Positions 44,615-53,768 of a DNA stretch of 64,000 nucleotides are shown here, one piece after another. Within the stretch, counting starts at the first letter, position 1. Each line of letters starts with the position of its first letter. Under the pieces are notes generated by a model that saw only the letters and a list, made by a program, of their open reading frames with translations, was not told the origin of the DNA and did no database searches. The position numbers and the translations under genes are program-made. Origin of the DNA: Thermomonas sp. (GTDB taxonomy: Bacteria > Pseudomonadota > Gammaproteobacteria > Xanthomonadales > Xanthomonadaceae); the NCBI RefSeq assembly GCF_019104945.1, contig NZ_JAHRWW010000035.1, positions 1 to 64,000 on the forward strand, given 5' to 3'.

Positions 44615-45619
44615 TTAGGGCGCGTCGGTTGCGGCCGACGTAGCAGGCTCTTGGAAGCCTTTTACCCGCGCCAACGCTTGTTTTGCTTCTTCATTTTCTG
44701 GAGCGATTTCTAACAGTTTGGAAAATGCTTTCTCCGCTTCCGCCCAACGCGCCTGCCGGTAATACGCATTCCCCAGCCCTTCTTGAACGGAGGCATCGCC
44801 CGGCTTCTCTTGGCTCAACGCGGCGAACTGGCGCTCGGCCTGCTCCGGCTTGTCTTGCGCGAGATCGCAATAAGCAAGGCCCACGCGTGAATCGAAATCT
44901 CCGGGGGCTAGCGCCAGCGCATCGCCAAACGCATCGCGCGCCTCATCAATTTTCGACATGCGATATAAATTCCAGCCTTTCACGCGCAGCACGCGCGGAG
45001 TCTGTCGCTCAATGGTGGCCAATAGCTCAAGGCTCTTCTCAAACTCACCTGCGCGGAACAACTTCTTTGCCGCTCGCTCCGTGGCTAAATCTGTATCGCT
45101 GGTGGCATTTGTCCCGGCATAGGTTTGCGTTTGTACTTGGGCATGCTCGGCCAGATAGCGCTGCACGTTTTTCGCCCGGTGAAGACCCAGATAACAGTGG
45201 ATATACGCCGTGCCGTCGGCATCCAGTGCGGCTTGCGCGGCGGCTTTGGAGTTCTTGCTGTAGTTGTTGCCAAACTTTTGCCCCAAGATACTGCCCATGG
45301 GGAAGTTCTCGACCCGCATTCCGTATTGGCTCGCCAGTTTGCGCTCACGCTCCAGCAGCACCTTTTCATAGGGCACATTGGGTTCGAGCAGGCTGATGAT
45401 GGTGGTCACGCCGCGCTTTTTTAGCTCGGAAAAATCCGCCTCTACTGGGTAAGGCCCAAACAGCACACCGTTGACGGCGCTCTCCGCACGCTCGGCCCGC
45501 CACGGCTGCACGAACACGCTTGCCGGGTGCAACAGCACCCAAACGCCGAATGAGAAGCCCAATAGCCCCAACAGCAAAAGTCCTACCCAAAGACGTTTTT
45601 TTGACTGAATCTTGAACAC
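44615..45619 (-). CDS. Membrane-anchored Cx5R phosphatase-like domain with TPR repeats
   Basis: The 334-residue product has a KKR-flanked membrane segment (11-30) predicting a periplasmic C-terminus. Residues about 45-160 resemble a dual-specificity/tyrosine phosphatase with the P-loop HCYLGLHR (Cys142, Arg148). The usual general-acid Asp is not evident near NFPMGS. TPR repeats fill about 185-320. GTG 45619 is chosen because AGGGGGAG precedes it; the frame extends upstream but would bury the membrane segment. First gene of the six-gene operon. A lipid- or sugar-phosphate substrate is possible. Confidence 0.8.
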   Translation of the reverse strand: MFKIQSKKRLWVGLLLLGLLGFSFGVWVLLHPASVFVQPWRAERAESAVNGVLFGPYPVEADFSELKKRGVTTIISLLEPNVPYEKVLLERERKLASQYGMRVENFPMGSILGQKFGNNYSKNSKAAAQAALDADGTAYIHCYLGLHRAKNVQRYLAEHAQVQTQTYAGTNATSDTDLATERAAKKLFRAGEFEKSLELLATIERQTPRVLRVKGWNLYRMSKIDEARDAFGDALALAPGDFDSRVGLAYCDLAQDKPEQAERQFAALSQEKPGDASVQEGLGNAYYRQARWAEAEKAFSKLLEIAPENEEAKQALARVKGFQEPATSAATDAP

Positions 45620-45738
45620 CCACTCCCCCTTGTAGATTGCGCGCAGCAAAAGACCGCCCACCCCTCTTCTGACAGAGGACTTCCCTGTATGTCGGCAGGT
45701 ACGCAGCTTGGCTTTAGTCGAAAGTATATCTAAAAAAG

Positions 45739-45754
45739 TGTGATGCAAATCACA
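45739..45754 (-). promoter_or_regulatory. Perfect CRP/Clp-type operator upstream of the polysaccharide operon
   Basis: TGTGATGCAAATCACA is a perfect TGTGA-N6-TCACA palindrome, 120 bases upstream of the first operon gene. On the minus strand a TATACT box follows at 45723-45728. With that box the site would overlap the -35 region. In xanthomonads Clp binds this sequence and is antagonised by cyclic di-GMP, and it controls exopolysaccharide genes. Confidence 0.72.
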
Positions 45755-45827
45755 TGCCATTCACATCGATGACTTGAATTTCCACGCGTTTGTAGACACA
45801 CGCGCCTTGTATACAGCCATATTTACG

Positions 45828-46478
45828 TCACTTATCGACGCATGTCGTCGCGCTGTTCGGCACTGGCTGCACCACATCATGATTGCGCCCTTTGAACGGC
45901 GCGTACCAGCTCTGGATACGGGCGATATCGGTGTCCATATCATCGGAGAGTGCCACTGCTGGGCCGATGGTAATGGTGCGGCTGGGGTAGTCGAACGAGG
46001 CCACAATCACCGGTACACCCGCCCCATGCGCGATGCGCCAAAACCCCGGTTTCCATTTGGCCACCTGCTTGCGCGTGCCTTCGGGGGCCATGGCATACCA
46101 AATGCAATCACTTGCGCGCATGGCCGCGACGGCCTGTTCCACCACACCTTGCGGGGCCGAACGATTGACCGGAATAACCCCCTGCCAGCGCAGCAGCGGC
46201 CCCAGCAGCGGAATATGGAACAGGCTGTGCTTGCCCAAAATCGACAGGCGAATACCTAAAGCCAACTTGGCGGAGATTCCCCACACGCCATCCCAATTGG
46301 ACGAGTGCGGCGCCGCGATCAACACCGCTTTGGGAATGTTTGGAAATTCGCCCACCATGCGCCAACCGCCAAGACGCAGCACCGTGCGTCCGAGCCACTG
46401 CGCCAAACGATAACGCGGCATTTTGGGGGCCTGCGCCGGCAGGGGCAGTACAACGGTGTGCTTCTCTTGATGACTCAA
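45828..46478 (-). CDS. 1-acyl-glycerol-3-phosphate-type acyltransferase
   Basis: Member of the PlsC/lysophospholipid acyltransferase superfamily. The catalytic HSSNWD (HX4D) and PEGTR motifs are present, and the protein of about 216 residues is short and lacks obvious long membrane segments. It likely esterifies a glycerol or glycolipid acceptor at the inner membrane. The start is uncertain: TTG 46478 overlaps the arfB stop (TTGA) with GAGG six bases upstream, while an ATG lies at 46421. It is co-transcribed with arfB. Confidence 0.83.
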   Translation of the reverse strand: MSHQEKHTVVLPLPAQAPKMPRYRLAQWLGRTVLRLGGWRMVGEFPNIPKAVLIAAPHSSNWDGVWGISAKLALGIRLSILGKHSLFHIPLLGPLLRWQGVIPVNRSAPQGVVEQAVAAMRASDCIWYAMAPEGTRKQVAKWKPGFWRIAHGAGVPVIVASFDYPSRTITIGPAVALSDDMDTDIARIQSWYAPFKGRNHDVVQPVPNSATTCVDK

Positions 46479-46888
46479 TCCCAACCTCGCCCGCTGCGGC
46501 CCTGTTTGATATTCGCACGCCCACGCTTCTCACCCAAGCGCCGTTCTTTGGAAGCGCGGGTTGGCTTGGTGGCGATGCGCGGTGTTGGGGCGCGCAACCC
46601 CGATTCGATAAATGCGGCCAGACGCACACGTGCATCTTCGCGGTTACGCTCTTGCGTGCGAAACCGCTGCGCCTGCAGAACCAGCACGCCTTCAGCGGTC
46701 ATGCGCCGATCGCGTTTGGCCAGCAGCCGCGCCCGCACTGGCTCGGGTAGTGAGGGCGAGCTTGCCACGTCAAAACGCAGCTCCACTGCACTCGCCACCT
46801 TATTGACGTTTTGCCCACCCGGCCCCGACGCACGCACGAAGCGTTCGATCAGTTCGTCATCATCGATGTGGACACGGCCAATTTGCAT
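46475..46888 (-). CDS. arfB: Ribosome-rescue peptidyl-tRNA hydrolase ArfB
   Basis: Releases nascent chains from ribosomes stalled without a stop codon. The GGQ catalytic motif lies in RASGPGGQNVNKVAS near residue 25, and the basic C-terminal tail (RRLGEKRGRANIKQGRSGRGW) is the part that enters the empty mRNA channel. Length (137 residues) is typical. A TAGAAT box lies six bases before the ATG with no Shine-Dalgarno, so the mRNA is probably leaderless. Confidence 0.92.
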   Translation of the reverse strand: MQIGRVHIDDDELIERFVRASGPGGQNVNKVASAVELRFDVASSPSLPEPVRARLLAKRDRRMTAEGVLVLQAQRFRTQERNREDARVRLAAFIESGLRAPTPRIATKPTRASKERRLGEKRGRANIKQGRSGRGWD

Positions 46889-46894
46889 AGCGCA

Positions 46895-46900
46895 ATTCTA
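46895..46900 (-). promoter_or_regulatory. -10 box six bases before the arfB start codon (leaderless pattern)
   Basis: On the minus strand TAGAAT is followed by TGCGCT and ATG (46888). No Shine-Dalgarno sequence precedes the ATG. Confidence 0.55.
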
Positions 46901-47617
46901 CGGCGCTAGGCCTGCATTCGGCGGATTAAAGAAGGCCAGCGCCTTCTCAAATTCGGCATCCGTTGGCGCCAATGCCTCGATGCGCTCTCCCGTATGCGGA
47001 TGGGTAAACGCCAAGCGGCGTGCGTGCAGCAACATGCGGTGAATGCCCAACATACGAAAACTGCGGTTATGCCGCCCATCGCCGTGGCTGGTATCACCAA
47101 TAAGATGATGGGAAAGATGCTTCAAATGCCGACGAATCTGCCGAAACCGCCCAGTTTTGGGTGAGGCACGCAACCACGCATAACGCGAGGTTGCAAAGCC
47201 CGCCGAAGGCAGCGCCAATTCGCACTGACTCAATACTTCAAACTCTGTGGTGGCCTCCTTTTTGACCGGCTTACCAGGGCCGCCGTCCAGCGGATGCTCC
47301 ACGGTGAAGTGTGTTTCGGCAGGCCAGCCGCGGCAAATGGCCCAGTAGTCTTTTTCCACTTCCTGCGCCATCAACGTTTTTCCCAATGCCGAAGCGGTGT
47401 CGCGATCGAACGCCAGCAATAGACAGCCACTGGTTGCGCGATCTAGCCGGTGCACAAGAAAAATCGGCTTACCAAACTGCTCGCGCAGCCGGTCGGCGGC
47501 AAAGTCGGTTTCTCCACGCGCCAGTGCGCTGTCGTGCACCATCAGCCCTGCAGGCTTGCACACCACAGCAAGCGTGCTGTCTGCATAGAGGATATGCAGG
47601 CATGACGAATCAGACAT
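46898..47617 (-). CDS. truC: tRNA pseudouridine(65) synthase TruC
   Basis: RluA-family pseudouridine synthase of 239 residues. The catalytic motif HRLDRATSG contains the active-site Asp near residue 58. The short single-domain layout without an S4 domain, and the LLHARRLAFTHPHTGE block, fit TruC, which modifies position 65 of some tRNAs. GGGAG precedes the ATG. It is followed within 10 bases by arfB, whose promoter overlaps the truC 3' end. Confidence 0.87.
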   Translation of the reverse strand: MSDSSCLHILYADSTLAVVCKPAGLMVHDSALARGETDFAADRLREQFGKPIFLVHRLDRATSGCLLLAFDRDTASALGKTLMAQEVEKDYWAICRGWPAETHFTVEHPLDGGPGKPVKKEATTEFEVLSQCELALPSAGFATSRYAWLRASPKTGRFRQIRRHLKHLSHHLIGDTSHGDGRHNRSFRMLGIHRMLLHARRLAFTHPHTGERIEALAPTDAEFEKALAFFNPPNAGLAP

Positions 47618-47676
47618 CAGGGGCTCCCAGTGACATTGCTAAACTTGCGCCTATTTTCCTGCATAAGACGCCAATC

Positions 47677-50457
47677 ATGAAATTGATTCGCCTGCACACT
47701 CTCGCCCTTGCCTGCTTGATGGCCATGCCCGCTACTGCTCTCGCCGATGCGGTCATCAAGCTCCCCAAAGGCGTTTCAGCCAATACGTGTATCGAAGGCA
47801 TCTGCGAATATCGCCTGCAGAACGGGCTGCGCGTCTTGCTATTCCCCGATGCCAGCAAGCCCACCGTCACCGTCAACCTCACTTATCTGGTCGGTTCGGT
47901 GCACGAAAACTACGGCGAAACCGGCATGGCGCATTTGCTGGAACACCTCTTATTCAAAGGCACGCCCACCTATACCGATATTCCCGGTGAAATGAAAAAA
48001 CGCGGCATTGGCTTTAACGCCACCACATCTCTTGACCGCACCAATTACTTCAGCAGCTTCCCTGCCAACGACGCCACGCTGAACTATGTGCTGGCACTTG
48101 AAGCTGACCGCATGCTGCATTCCTTCATTGCGAAAAAAGACCTTGATAGCGAAATGACGGTGGTACGCAACGAGCTGGAACGCAACGAGAACAACCCTGG
48201 CAGCGTGTTCAACCAGCGCCTGCGCGCAACCGCTTACCAATGGCATAACTACGGCAAACCAACCATTGGCCTGCGCAGCGACGTTGAACATGTGCCAATT
48301 ACGCACCTGCAAGCGTTTTATCGCACTTGGTATCAGCCGGATAACGCCGTTCTTGTTCTGGCCGGGCGGTTTGATTCTGCTGCGGCACTTGCCAGCATCG
48401 CGTCCACATTCGGCCCGCTAAAAAAGCCCACGCGTGTACTGCCTGTGGCGTGGACCGAAGAACCCACCCAAGACGGTGAACGCAGCGTTGATGTGCGCCG
48501 CAGCGGTGATATTCAAATTACTGGGCTGGCCTATCACGTCCCAGCGGCCACGCACCCCGACACACCGGCACTGCTGGTGCTGGCCAATGTATTGGCCCAC
48601 ACGCCTAGCGGCCGTCTGCATAAAGCACTGGTGGAACATAAACTAGCGGTGGCCACTGCAGCCTCGGCTGGGGCCTCGCACGACCCTGGCCTGTTCAACC
48701 TCATTGCGGTTGTCGCCAAAGATGCGGACCTTGGCAAAGCCGAAGCAGAGCTACGCCAGCAGGCCGAAGCACTGGCGTCAAAGCCCATTACCGCAGAAGA
48801 GCTAGAGGCGGCCAAGCAGCGGATCGCCAATGCATATGAGCTTTCATTCAATGATGTGAACGCGATTGGCTTGGCACTGTCGGAGTCGATTGCCGCAGGC
48901 GACTGGCGGCTGCGCTTCGTGCTGCGCGATGCAATGAACAAGGTGACATTGGACGATGTCAATCGCGTTGCACGCACCTACTTGATCCCCAGCAATCGCA
49001 CCACCGCACGCTTTATTCCTACAGATGCACCGGTACGCGCCGTGATTGGCAAAGCCCCAGCGGCGGCGACGCTTGTAGATAATTATCAGGGCCGTGCCGC
49101 CGTTGATGCGGGTGAAGCCTTTGACCCAACGCCTGCCAACATCGCTGCGCGCAGCGAAATTTACACACTGGGCGATGGGCTGACTGTATCGCTGCTTCCA
49201 AAGAAAACGCGCGGTGGCACGGTCACGTTGTCTGCCAACTTCCGCTTCGCGAATGTCGATACCCTAAGCCGCATTCCTGCAGTCGCACAGCCCTTTATCG
49301 GTGGGCTGCTGATGCGCGGCAGTGAAAGTCTGAACCGCGAACAGATCGACAAACGCTTCCAAGAACTCAAGACACAGGCCAGCATCAACGGTAGTGGCAA
49401 CATCGCCTCCATCGGCCTGCTGTCGCGTCGCGATAACCTTGCCCAAGCGTTGACGCTCGCGGCCGATATCCTGCGCCATCCGGCGTTTCCTGAAAGCGAG
49501 TTTGAACAAATGCGCGCTCAGGCCATTGCCGGTGTGGAAGCAGGCCGCAAAGAACCGGGTACGGTCATTAGCCAAGCGATGGGCGAAGCGTTCGACCCTT
49601 GGCCCGTCAACCATCCATACCATTTCCGCAGTCTGGATCAAATACTCGCCGATCTTAAAGCGCTCAAGCTAGAGGACATCAAGCGCTATCACCGCGAGGT
49701 GTACGGCAGCAGTGCAGGCCAAATTGCGATTGTGGGAGATTTTGATCCCGCACAGATCAAGCCGCTGCTTGCCTCGCTCTTTGCATCGTGGAAGCCGGGC
49801 GTCGCGTTTGTGCCGATTGACACCCACTACACCGCTGTTGCACCACGCAACGAGCGTTTTGAAACACCCGACAAAGCCAACGCGGTGTTCTCGGCGCGCA
49901 TGAACTTACCGCTAAATGACGTGGACCCTGATTACGAAGCGCTGCAAGTGGCAAATAATGTATTCGGCAGCAGCAGCTTGAAGTCGCGTCTCGGTGACCG
50001 CGTGCGTCAGCAAGACGGATTGAGCTACGGCATCGGCAGCAGCATTAGCGCAGACTCCAGCCGAAGCAATACCGATAATGCCGGTAGCTTTACCATTCAA
50101 GCCAGCGCTGCACCGCAAAACATGGCCAAGCTGGAAGCCGCTGTGCGCGAAGAGCTTGCGCGTTTTGTTGAAAGCGGCATTACCGAAGCGGAACTGAAAG
50201 ACGCCGTTAACAGCATTTTGGTGGCACGCCAGCAGGGCCGCGCCAATGATGGCAGCGTTGCGGGCATGCTCAATTCCGATGCTTATTTGGATCGCAAAAT
50301 GCTAGGCCGTGCCGAAACCGACGCCAAGTACGCGTCACTGACCGTTGCGCAGGTCAACGCGGCCATTCGCAAATTCTTAAAGCCTGAACAGCTCAGCGTA
50401 TTTGTGGCTGGGGATTTTGCTGCGGCCAAGGCAAGCGACACTGCGCCCAAGAAATAA
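47677..50457 (+). CDS. Periplasmic M16 family zinc peptidase (PqqL-like)
   Basis: The 926-residue product has a signal peptide (MKLIRLHTLALACLMAMPATALA) and two M16 halves. The first carries the inverted zinc motif HLLEH (HxxEH) near residue 89, with a downstream Glu expected. The second half (from about residue 490) is the inactive partner. The frame is open far upstream, over truC, but ATG 47677 with its signal peptide is the clear start. It probably degrades periplasmic peptides. The ribosome-binding site is weak. Confidence 0.9.
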   Translation: MKLIRLHTLALACLMAMPATALADAVIKLPKGVSANTCIEGICEYRLQNGLRVLLFPDASKPTVTVNLTYLVGSVHENYGETGMAHLLEHLLFKGTPTYTDIPGEMKKRGIGFNATTSLDRTNYFSSFPANDATLNYVLALEADRMLHSFIAKKDLDSEMTVVRNELERNENNPGSVFNQRLRATAYQWHNYGKPTIGLRSDVEHVPITHLQAFYRTWYQPDNAVLVLAGRFDSAAALASIASTFGPLKKPTRVLPVAWTEEPTQDGERSVDVRRSGDIQITGLAYHVPAATHPDTPALLVLANVLAHTPSGRLHKALVEHKLAVATAASAGASHDPGLFNLIAVVAKDADLGKAEAELRQQAEALASKPITAEELEAAKQRIANAYELSFNDVNAIGLALSESIAAGDWRLRFVLRDAMNKVTLDDVNRVARTYLIPSNRTTARFIPTDAPVRAVIGKAPAAATLVDNYQGRAAVDAGEAFDPTPANIAARSEIYTLGDGLTVSLLPKKTRGGTVTLSANFRFANVDTLSRIPAVAQPFIGGLLMRGSESLNREQIDKRFQELKTQASINGSGNIASIGLLSRRDNLAQALTLAADILRHPAFPESEFEQMRAQAIAGVEAGRKEPGTVISQAMGEAFDPWPVNHPYHFRSLDQILADLKALKLEDIKRYHREVYGSSAGQIAIVGDFDPAQIKPLLASLFASWKPGVAFVPIDTHYTAVAPRNERFETPDKANAVFSARMNLPLNDVDPDYEALQVANNVFGSSSLKSRLGDRVRQQDGLSYGIGSSISADSSRSNTDNAGSFTIQASAAPQNMAKLEAAVREELARFVESGITEAELKDAVNSILVARQQGRANDGSVAGMLNSDAYLDRKMLGRAETDAKYASLTVAQVNAAIRKFLKPEQLSVFVAGDFAAAKASDTAPKK

Positions 50458-50468
50458 CGCGGCTGTAC

Positions 50469-51392
50469 TCACGCATGCAGATGGGGTTCGCCGCAGTGGC
50501 GGCGCTCCATCTGCAGCGTGGCATGTTCTACAGCAAAGCGTTCGTGCAGCACCTCCGCCACAGCGGCACGCACAGCATCGGCTTCGTGCGCTGCATCGAA
50601 CACGATATGCGCGGTCAAGATAGGTTCTTTGGAACCTAGCGCCCAAATATGCAAATCGTGCACCGCTGTCACGCCGTGCACGGCCAGCATCACTGCGCGC
50701 ACACGTTCAACATCCATGCCCGCAGGCACACCTTGCATCAAGACATGCACCGCCTGTCGCAGCAACACCCATGTACGCGGAAGCACCCAAAGCCCAAGCA
50801 ATACCGCCACGATAGGATCGACCCACGTCCAGCCCGTGAAGTGGATCAACACCGCGCCCGCAATCACGCCGAGCGAACCGAGCATATCGCTCCAGACTTC
50901 TAGATAGGCGCCTTTGACATTCAGGCTATCGCCCGCACCGGCGGCGAGCAGCTTCATTGAAATCCAGTTCGCCGCGAGCCCAATTACCGCCACCACCAGC
51001 ATGCCAAGTGAAGCCACCTCTTGCGGTGTGCGGAAACGCTGCAGCGCTTCCCACAAAATATATCCAGCCACGACAAACAACAGGCTGCTGTTGATCAACG
51101 CGCCGATGGCCTCCATGCGCGCATAACCATAACTACGTTGCGCGTCGGCCGGGCGACGGCTCATGCGCACTGCAAACAGCGATACGCCCAGTGCCGCAAC
51201 GTCGGTCATCATATGCGCCGCATCGGACAGCAGCGCCAAACTATTACTCAGAAGGCCGCCCGCCACTTCCACCAACAACACCACAAAGGTCAGCGCGAAG
51301 GCGATCCAGAGTGGCCGTTCGTGCTTGATCACCGCAGGTACGTGGCTATGCGCATGATCGTGGCCATGCTCGTGTGCGTGATCGTGCGACAT
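50469..51392 (-). CDS. Cation diffusion facilitator, CzcD/ZitB type
   Basis: Inner-membrane exporter of Zn, Co or Cd in exchange for protons. A His-rich cytoplasmic N-terminus (HDHAHEHGHDHAHSH) precedes six membrane segments. The metal site includes HMMTD in segment 2 (SDAAHMMTDV) and EVWSD in segment 5. A C-terminal cytoplasmic domain (about 215-300) follows. The 307-residue length is typical. It converges with the M16 gene, with 11 bases between their ends. Confidence 0.93.
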   Translation of the reverse strand: MSHDHAHEHGHDHAHSHVPAVIKHERPLWIAFALTFVVLLVEVAGGLLSNSLALLSDAAHMMTDVAALGVSLFAVRMSRRPADAQRSYGYARMEAIGALINSSLLFVVAGYILWEALQRFRTPQEVASLGMLVVAVIGLAANWISMKLLAAGAGDSLNVKGAYLEVWSDMLGSLGVIAGAVLIHFTGWTWVDPIVAVLLGLWVLPRTWVLLRQAVHVLMQGVPAGMDVERVRAVMLAVHGVTAVHDLHIWALGSKEPILTAHIVFDAAHEADAVRAAVAEVLHERFAVEHATLQMERRHCGEPHLHA

Positions 51393-51453
51393 ATCAGGCG
51401 TCTTCGTTTCAAGGCGCGGTTAGCCTAGCGAAGAGCGCCCGCGTTACACAATT

Positions 51454-53106
51454 TCACCGCCTAGGCCACGCCGCCAACAGCGCCCACAGCCCACCAATAC
51501 CGGCAATCCAAGTGGCGACCGGAAGCCCACCTAATTTGGGCCCGCCCGCGTCTTGCGCATACAGCACCACCGCCACGATCATCAGGCCCACACCCAAAAT
51601 TGCGGACACCGTGCGTCGTTGTAGATTGTGCAAGGTTTGATTGAGTGCGCGAATATCTTCTGAATGCATCGCCAGAGTGTGCTTGCCCTGCACTTGCTGC
51701 TGTAGCCACGCATGCAGCAGACGCGGCATTTCTGGCGCACGCGTTATCAATTCTGGGGCGCGTTTTTTGAATTCTGTTAACAGGCGTTTTGGGCTATAGC
51801 GCTGGCGCAGAATTTGTTCAAGCACCGGTTTTGCCACCGCCCAAATATCGATCTGCGGGTCTAACTGACGACCTACGCCTTCGATATTGAGCAAAGTTTT
51901 TTGCAACAAAATTAACTGTGGCTGCAAGGTGAGCTCGTAGCGCTGCGCGGTACGGAATAACTTCACCAACACTTCCGCCAGTGAAATTTCTGAAAGTGGG
52001 CGGGTGAAATATGGCTCGCACACGGCGCGCGCTGCAGCTTCTAATTCATCAATCCGAATATGCGCGGGCATCCATCCAGCTTGCACATGTAGCTCGGCAA
52101 TGCGGCGGTAGTCGCGGTTAAAAATAGCCATGAAGTTTTCCGCGAGCCAGTATTGATCATCGCTGGAAAGCTGGCCCATGATGCCGAAATCCAACGCAAT
52201 GAAGCGAGGATCCGTTTTGCGGTTAGGGTCCACCCAGATATTGCCCGCGTGCGCGTCGGCGTGAAAGAAATTATCGCGGAACACCTGCTGATAAAACACG
52301 CGCACGCCTTTTGCAGCAAGTGCCTTACGATCAATTCCGACTGCATCGAGCGCGGCGATATCGTCCGAAGGGATGCCGTGCACGCGCTCCATGGTGAGCG
52401 CGGTTTCTGCGCTATGCGACCAAATAATTTCGGGTACATAGAGATCAGGTGAGTCTTGCCAGTTGCGGCGCAGCAGGCTGGCATTTCCAGCTTCGCGCTG
52501 CAGATCGAGCTCGGCGGCAAGTGTGTTTTCGATTTCAGCAACGACTTCGTGCGGACGAATTTTATCGGCGCGCGGATGCGTACGTTCCACGAGTGCCGCC
52601 ACTGCTTTAAGCAGCGCCATATCCGCTTCGATTTGGCGTTCAATCCCTGGGCGCAGCACTTTCACCACTACCTCGCGCCCGTCATGCAAACGCGCGGCGT
52701 GCACCTGCGCGATGCTGGCCGAAGCCAGGGGCGTGACATCAAAGCTGGCATACGCCGTTTCAATAGAACGCCCTAAAGCCCTTTCCACTAATGCGCGTGC
52801 TTGTTGGCCATCGAACGGAGCCACGCGGTCTTGCAGTAGCGCCAGCTCTACTGCGATATCCGGCGGTACTAAATCGCGGCGAGTAGAGAGAATTTGACCG
52901 AACTTAACGAAGATCGGCCCGAGGTCTTGCAGCGCAAGCCGCAGACGCGCACCACGCGACAATGCGGCCACGTCACGCGAAGCACGCGGCACGAACGGCC
53001 GCATTAGGTTTAACCAGCGCTCTGCGGCCGTACCATCCAATAGTGCGTCTAGACGGTAACGCAGCAAGATGCGCCCAATGCGCAGTGCGCGCAGCACCGA
53101 CTTCAT
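51454..53106 (-). CDS. ubiB: Ubiquinone biosynthesis atypical kinase UbiB
   Basis: Atypical ABC1/ADCK-type kinase-like protein needed for ubiquinone synthesis. The KxGQ motif appears in [11 protein letters not shown], the Ala-rich loop in [15 protein letters not shown], and the invariant Lys in VVKVLRPG. Two C-terminal membrane segments close the 550-residue protein. ATG 53106 overlaps the ubiJ TGA (ATGA); the frame opens five codons earlier inside ubiJ. UbiJ and UbiB lie together, and ubiK lies at 24.6 kb. Confidence 0.95.
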   Translation of the reverse strand: MKSVLRALRIGRILLRYRLDALLDGTAAERWLNLMRPFVPRASRDVAALSRGARLRLALQDLGPIFVKFGQILSTRRDLVPPDIAVELALLQDRVAPFDGQQARALVERALGRSIETAYASFDVTPLASASIAQVHAARLHDGREVVVKVLRPGIERQIEADMALLKAVAALVERTHPRADKIRPHEVVAEIENTLAAELDLQREAGNASLLRRNWQDSPDLYVPEIIWSHSAETALTMERVHGIPSDDIAALDAVGIDRKALAAKGVRVFYQQVFRDNFFHADAHAGNIWVDPNRKTDPRFIALDFGIMGQLSSDDQYWLAENFMAIFNRDYRRIAELHVQAGWMPAHIRIDELEAAARAVCEPYFTRPLSEISLAEVLVKLFRTAQRYELTLQPQLILLQKTLLNIEGVGRQLDPQIDIWAVAKPVLEQILRQRYSPKRLLTEFKKRAPELITRAPEMPRLLHAWLQQQVQGKHTLAMHSEDIRALNQTLHNLQRRTVSAILGVGLMIVAVVLYAQDAGGPKLGGLPVATWIAGIGGLWALLAAWPRR

Positions 53107-53741
53107 GCGTCTAACCCGCACGTGCGGCGCAGGCGCGCCAATTTGGCGGCCATGCGCTCAACGTCATCGCGCAGCGTGTCCACGTCGTCATGAAACGCGT
53201 CTAACTCCGCGCGCGGCACGACGTCACGGCTTTCTTCAGTGACATATTCCGCAGCCGATTCTGCTAGATTTTTGCTCACTACCTGTGCCTGCTTGAACGC
53301 ACCCGCAACGGCTTTTGCGATCTGTACGCCAAGCACTTCGCCAAAGACGCTGACAAAAGGTTGCTGCCAGTCTGGATCAAACCCTTGCGCCAGTTTTTGC
53401 AGCCGCTGCGCCAGCTGCGCATCGCCTTCGATCCGCAACTTACCTTCAGGCTTTGCTTTGGCGTCACGTAAAAACGGCAACTGCCCAAGCAGGCCACCAA
53501 GGTTGGCGCGTACACCCAGATCCGGTTCGTGCGTAGCATCCACAGGCCCTACGCGCAGGGATTGGCCCTCCACCCGCACTTCTAACGCCAGCGGTGGCGA
53601 CATTAAGCTGAGTGCGACGCGCTGGCCATCGAGCGCCTGCAGGTTCGCCCGTGTATCGTCATCCAATGCAAGCGCACGATTAAGCGCCAGCTCCAGCGCT
53701 TTGCCCGCAGGCTGTTTCCAATTAAACGAGAGTTCGGTCAT
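53103..53741 (-). CDS. ubiJ: Ubiquinone biosynthesis accessory factor UbiJ (SCP2 domain)
   Basis: The 212-residue protein has an N-terminal SCP2-type lipid-binding domain (about 1-115) and a helical C-terminus that contacts UbiK. UbiJ organises the soluble ubiquinone-synthesis complex. It is followed by ubiB with a four-base overlap. A TACAAT box lies exactly six bases before the ATG and there is no Shine-Dalgarno, so the mRNA is predicted to be leaderless. Confidence 0.9.
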   Translation of the reverse strand: MTELSFNWKQPAGKALELALNRALALDDDTRANLQALDGQRVALSLMSPPLALEVRVEGQSLRVGPVDATHEPDLGVRANLGGLLGQLPFLRDAKAKPEGKLRIEGDAQLAQRLQKLAQGFDPDWQQPFVSVFGEVLGVQIAKAVAGAFKQAQVVSKNLAESAAEYVTEESRDVVPRAELDAFHDDVDTLRDDVERMAAKLARLRRTCGLDA

Positions 53742-53747
53742 GCGGGC

Positions 53748-53753
53748 ATTGTA
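53748..53753 (-). promoter_or_regulatory. -10 box six bases before the ubiJ start codon (leaderless pattern)
   Basis: On the minus strand TACAAT is followed by GCCCGC and ATG (53741). No Shine-Dalgarno sequence or clear -35 box is visible. Confidence 0.58.
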
Positions 53754-53768
53754 GGGCGAAACATGGGG

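Noticed and set aside
45755-45827. Short minus-strand peptide frames between the acyltransferase stop and the Clp-type site
   Set aside because: They have no start codon with a ribosome-binding site and no recognisable content.
50881-50960. Unusual ExxxD (EVWSD) in place of HxxxD in segment 5 of the cation efflux protein
   Set aside because: This variant is, to my knowledge, common in proteobacterial CzcD-type proteins, so it is not evidence for a new specificity.
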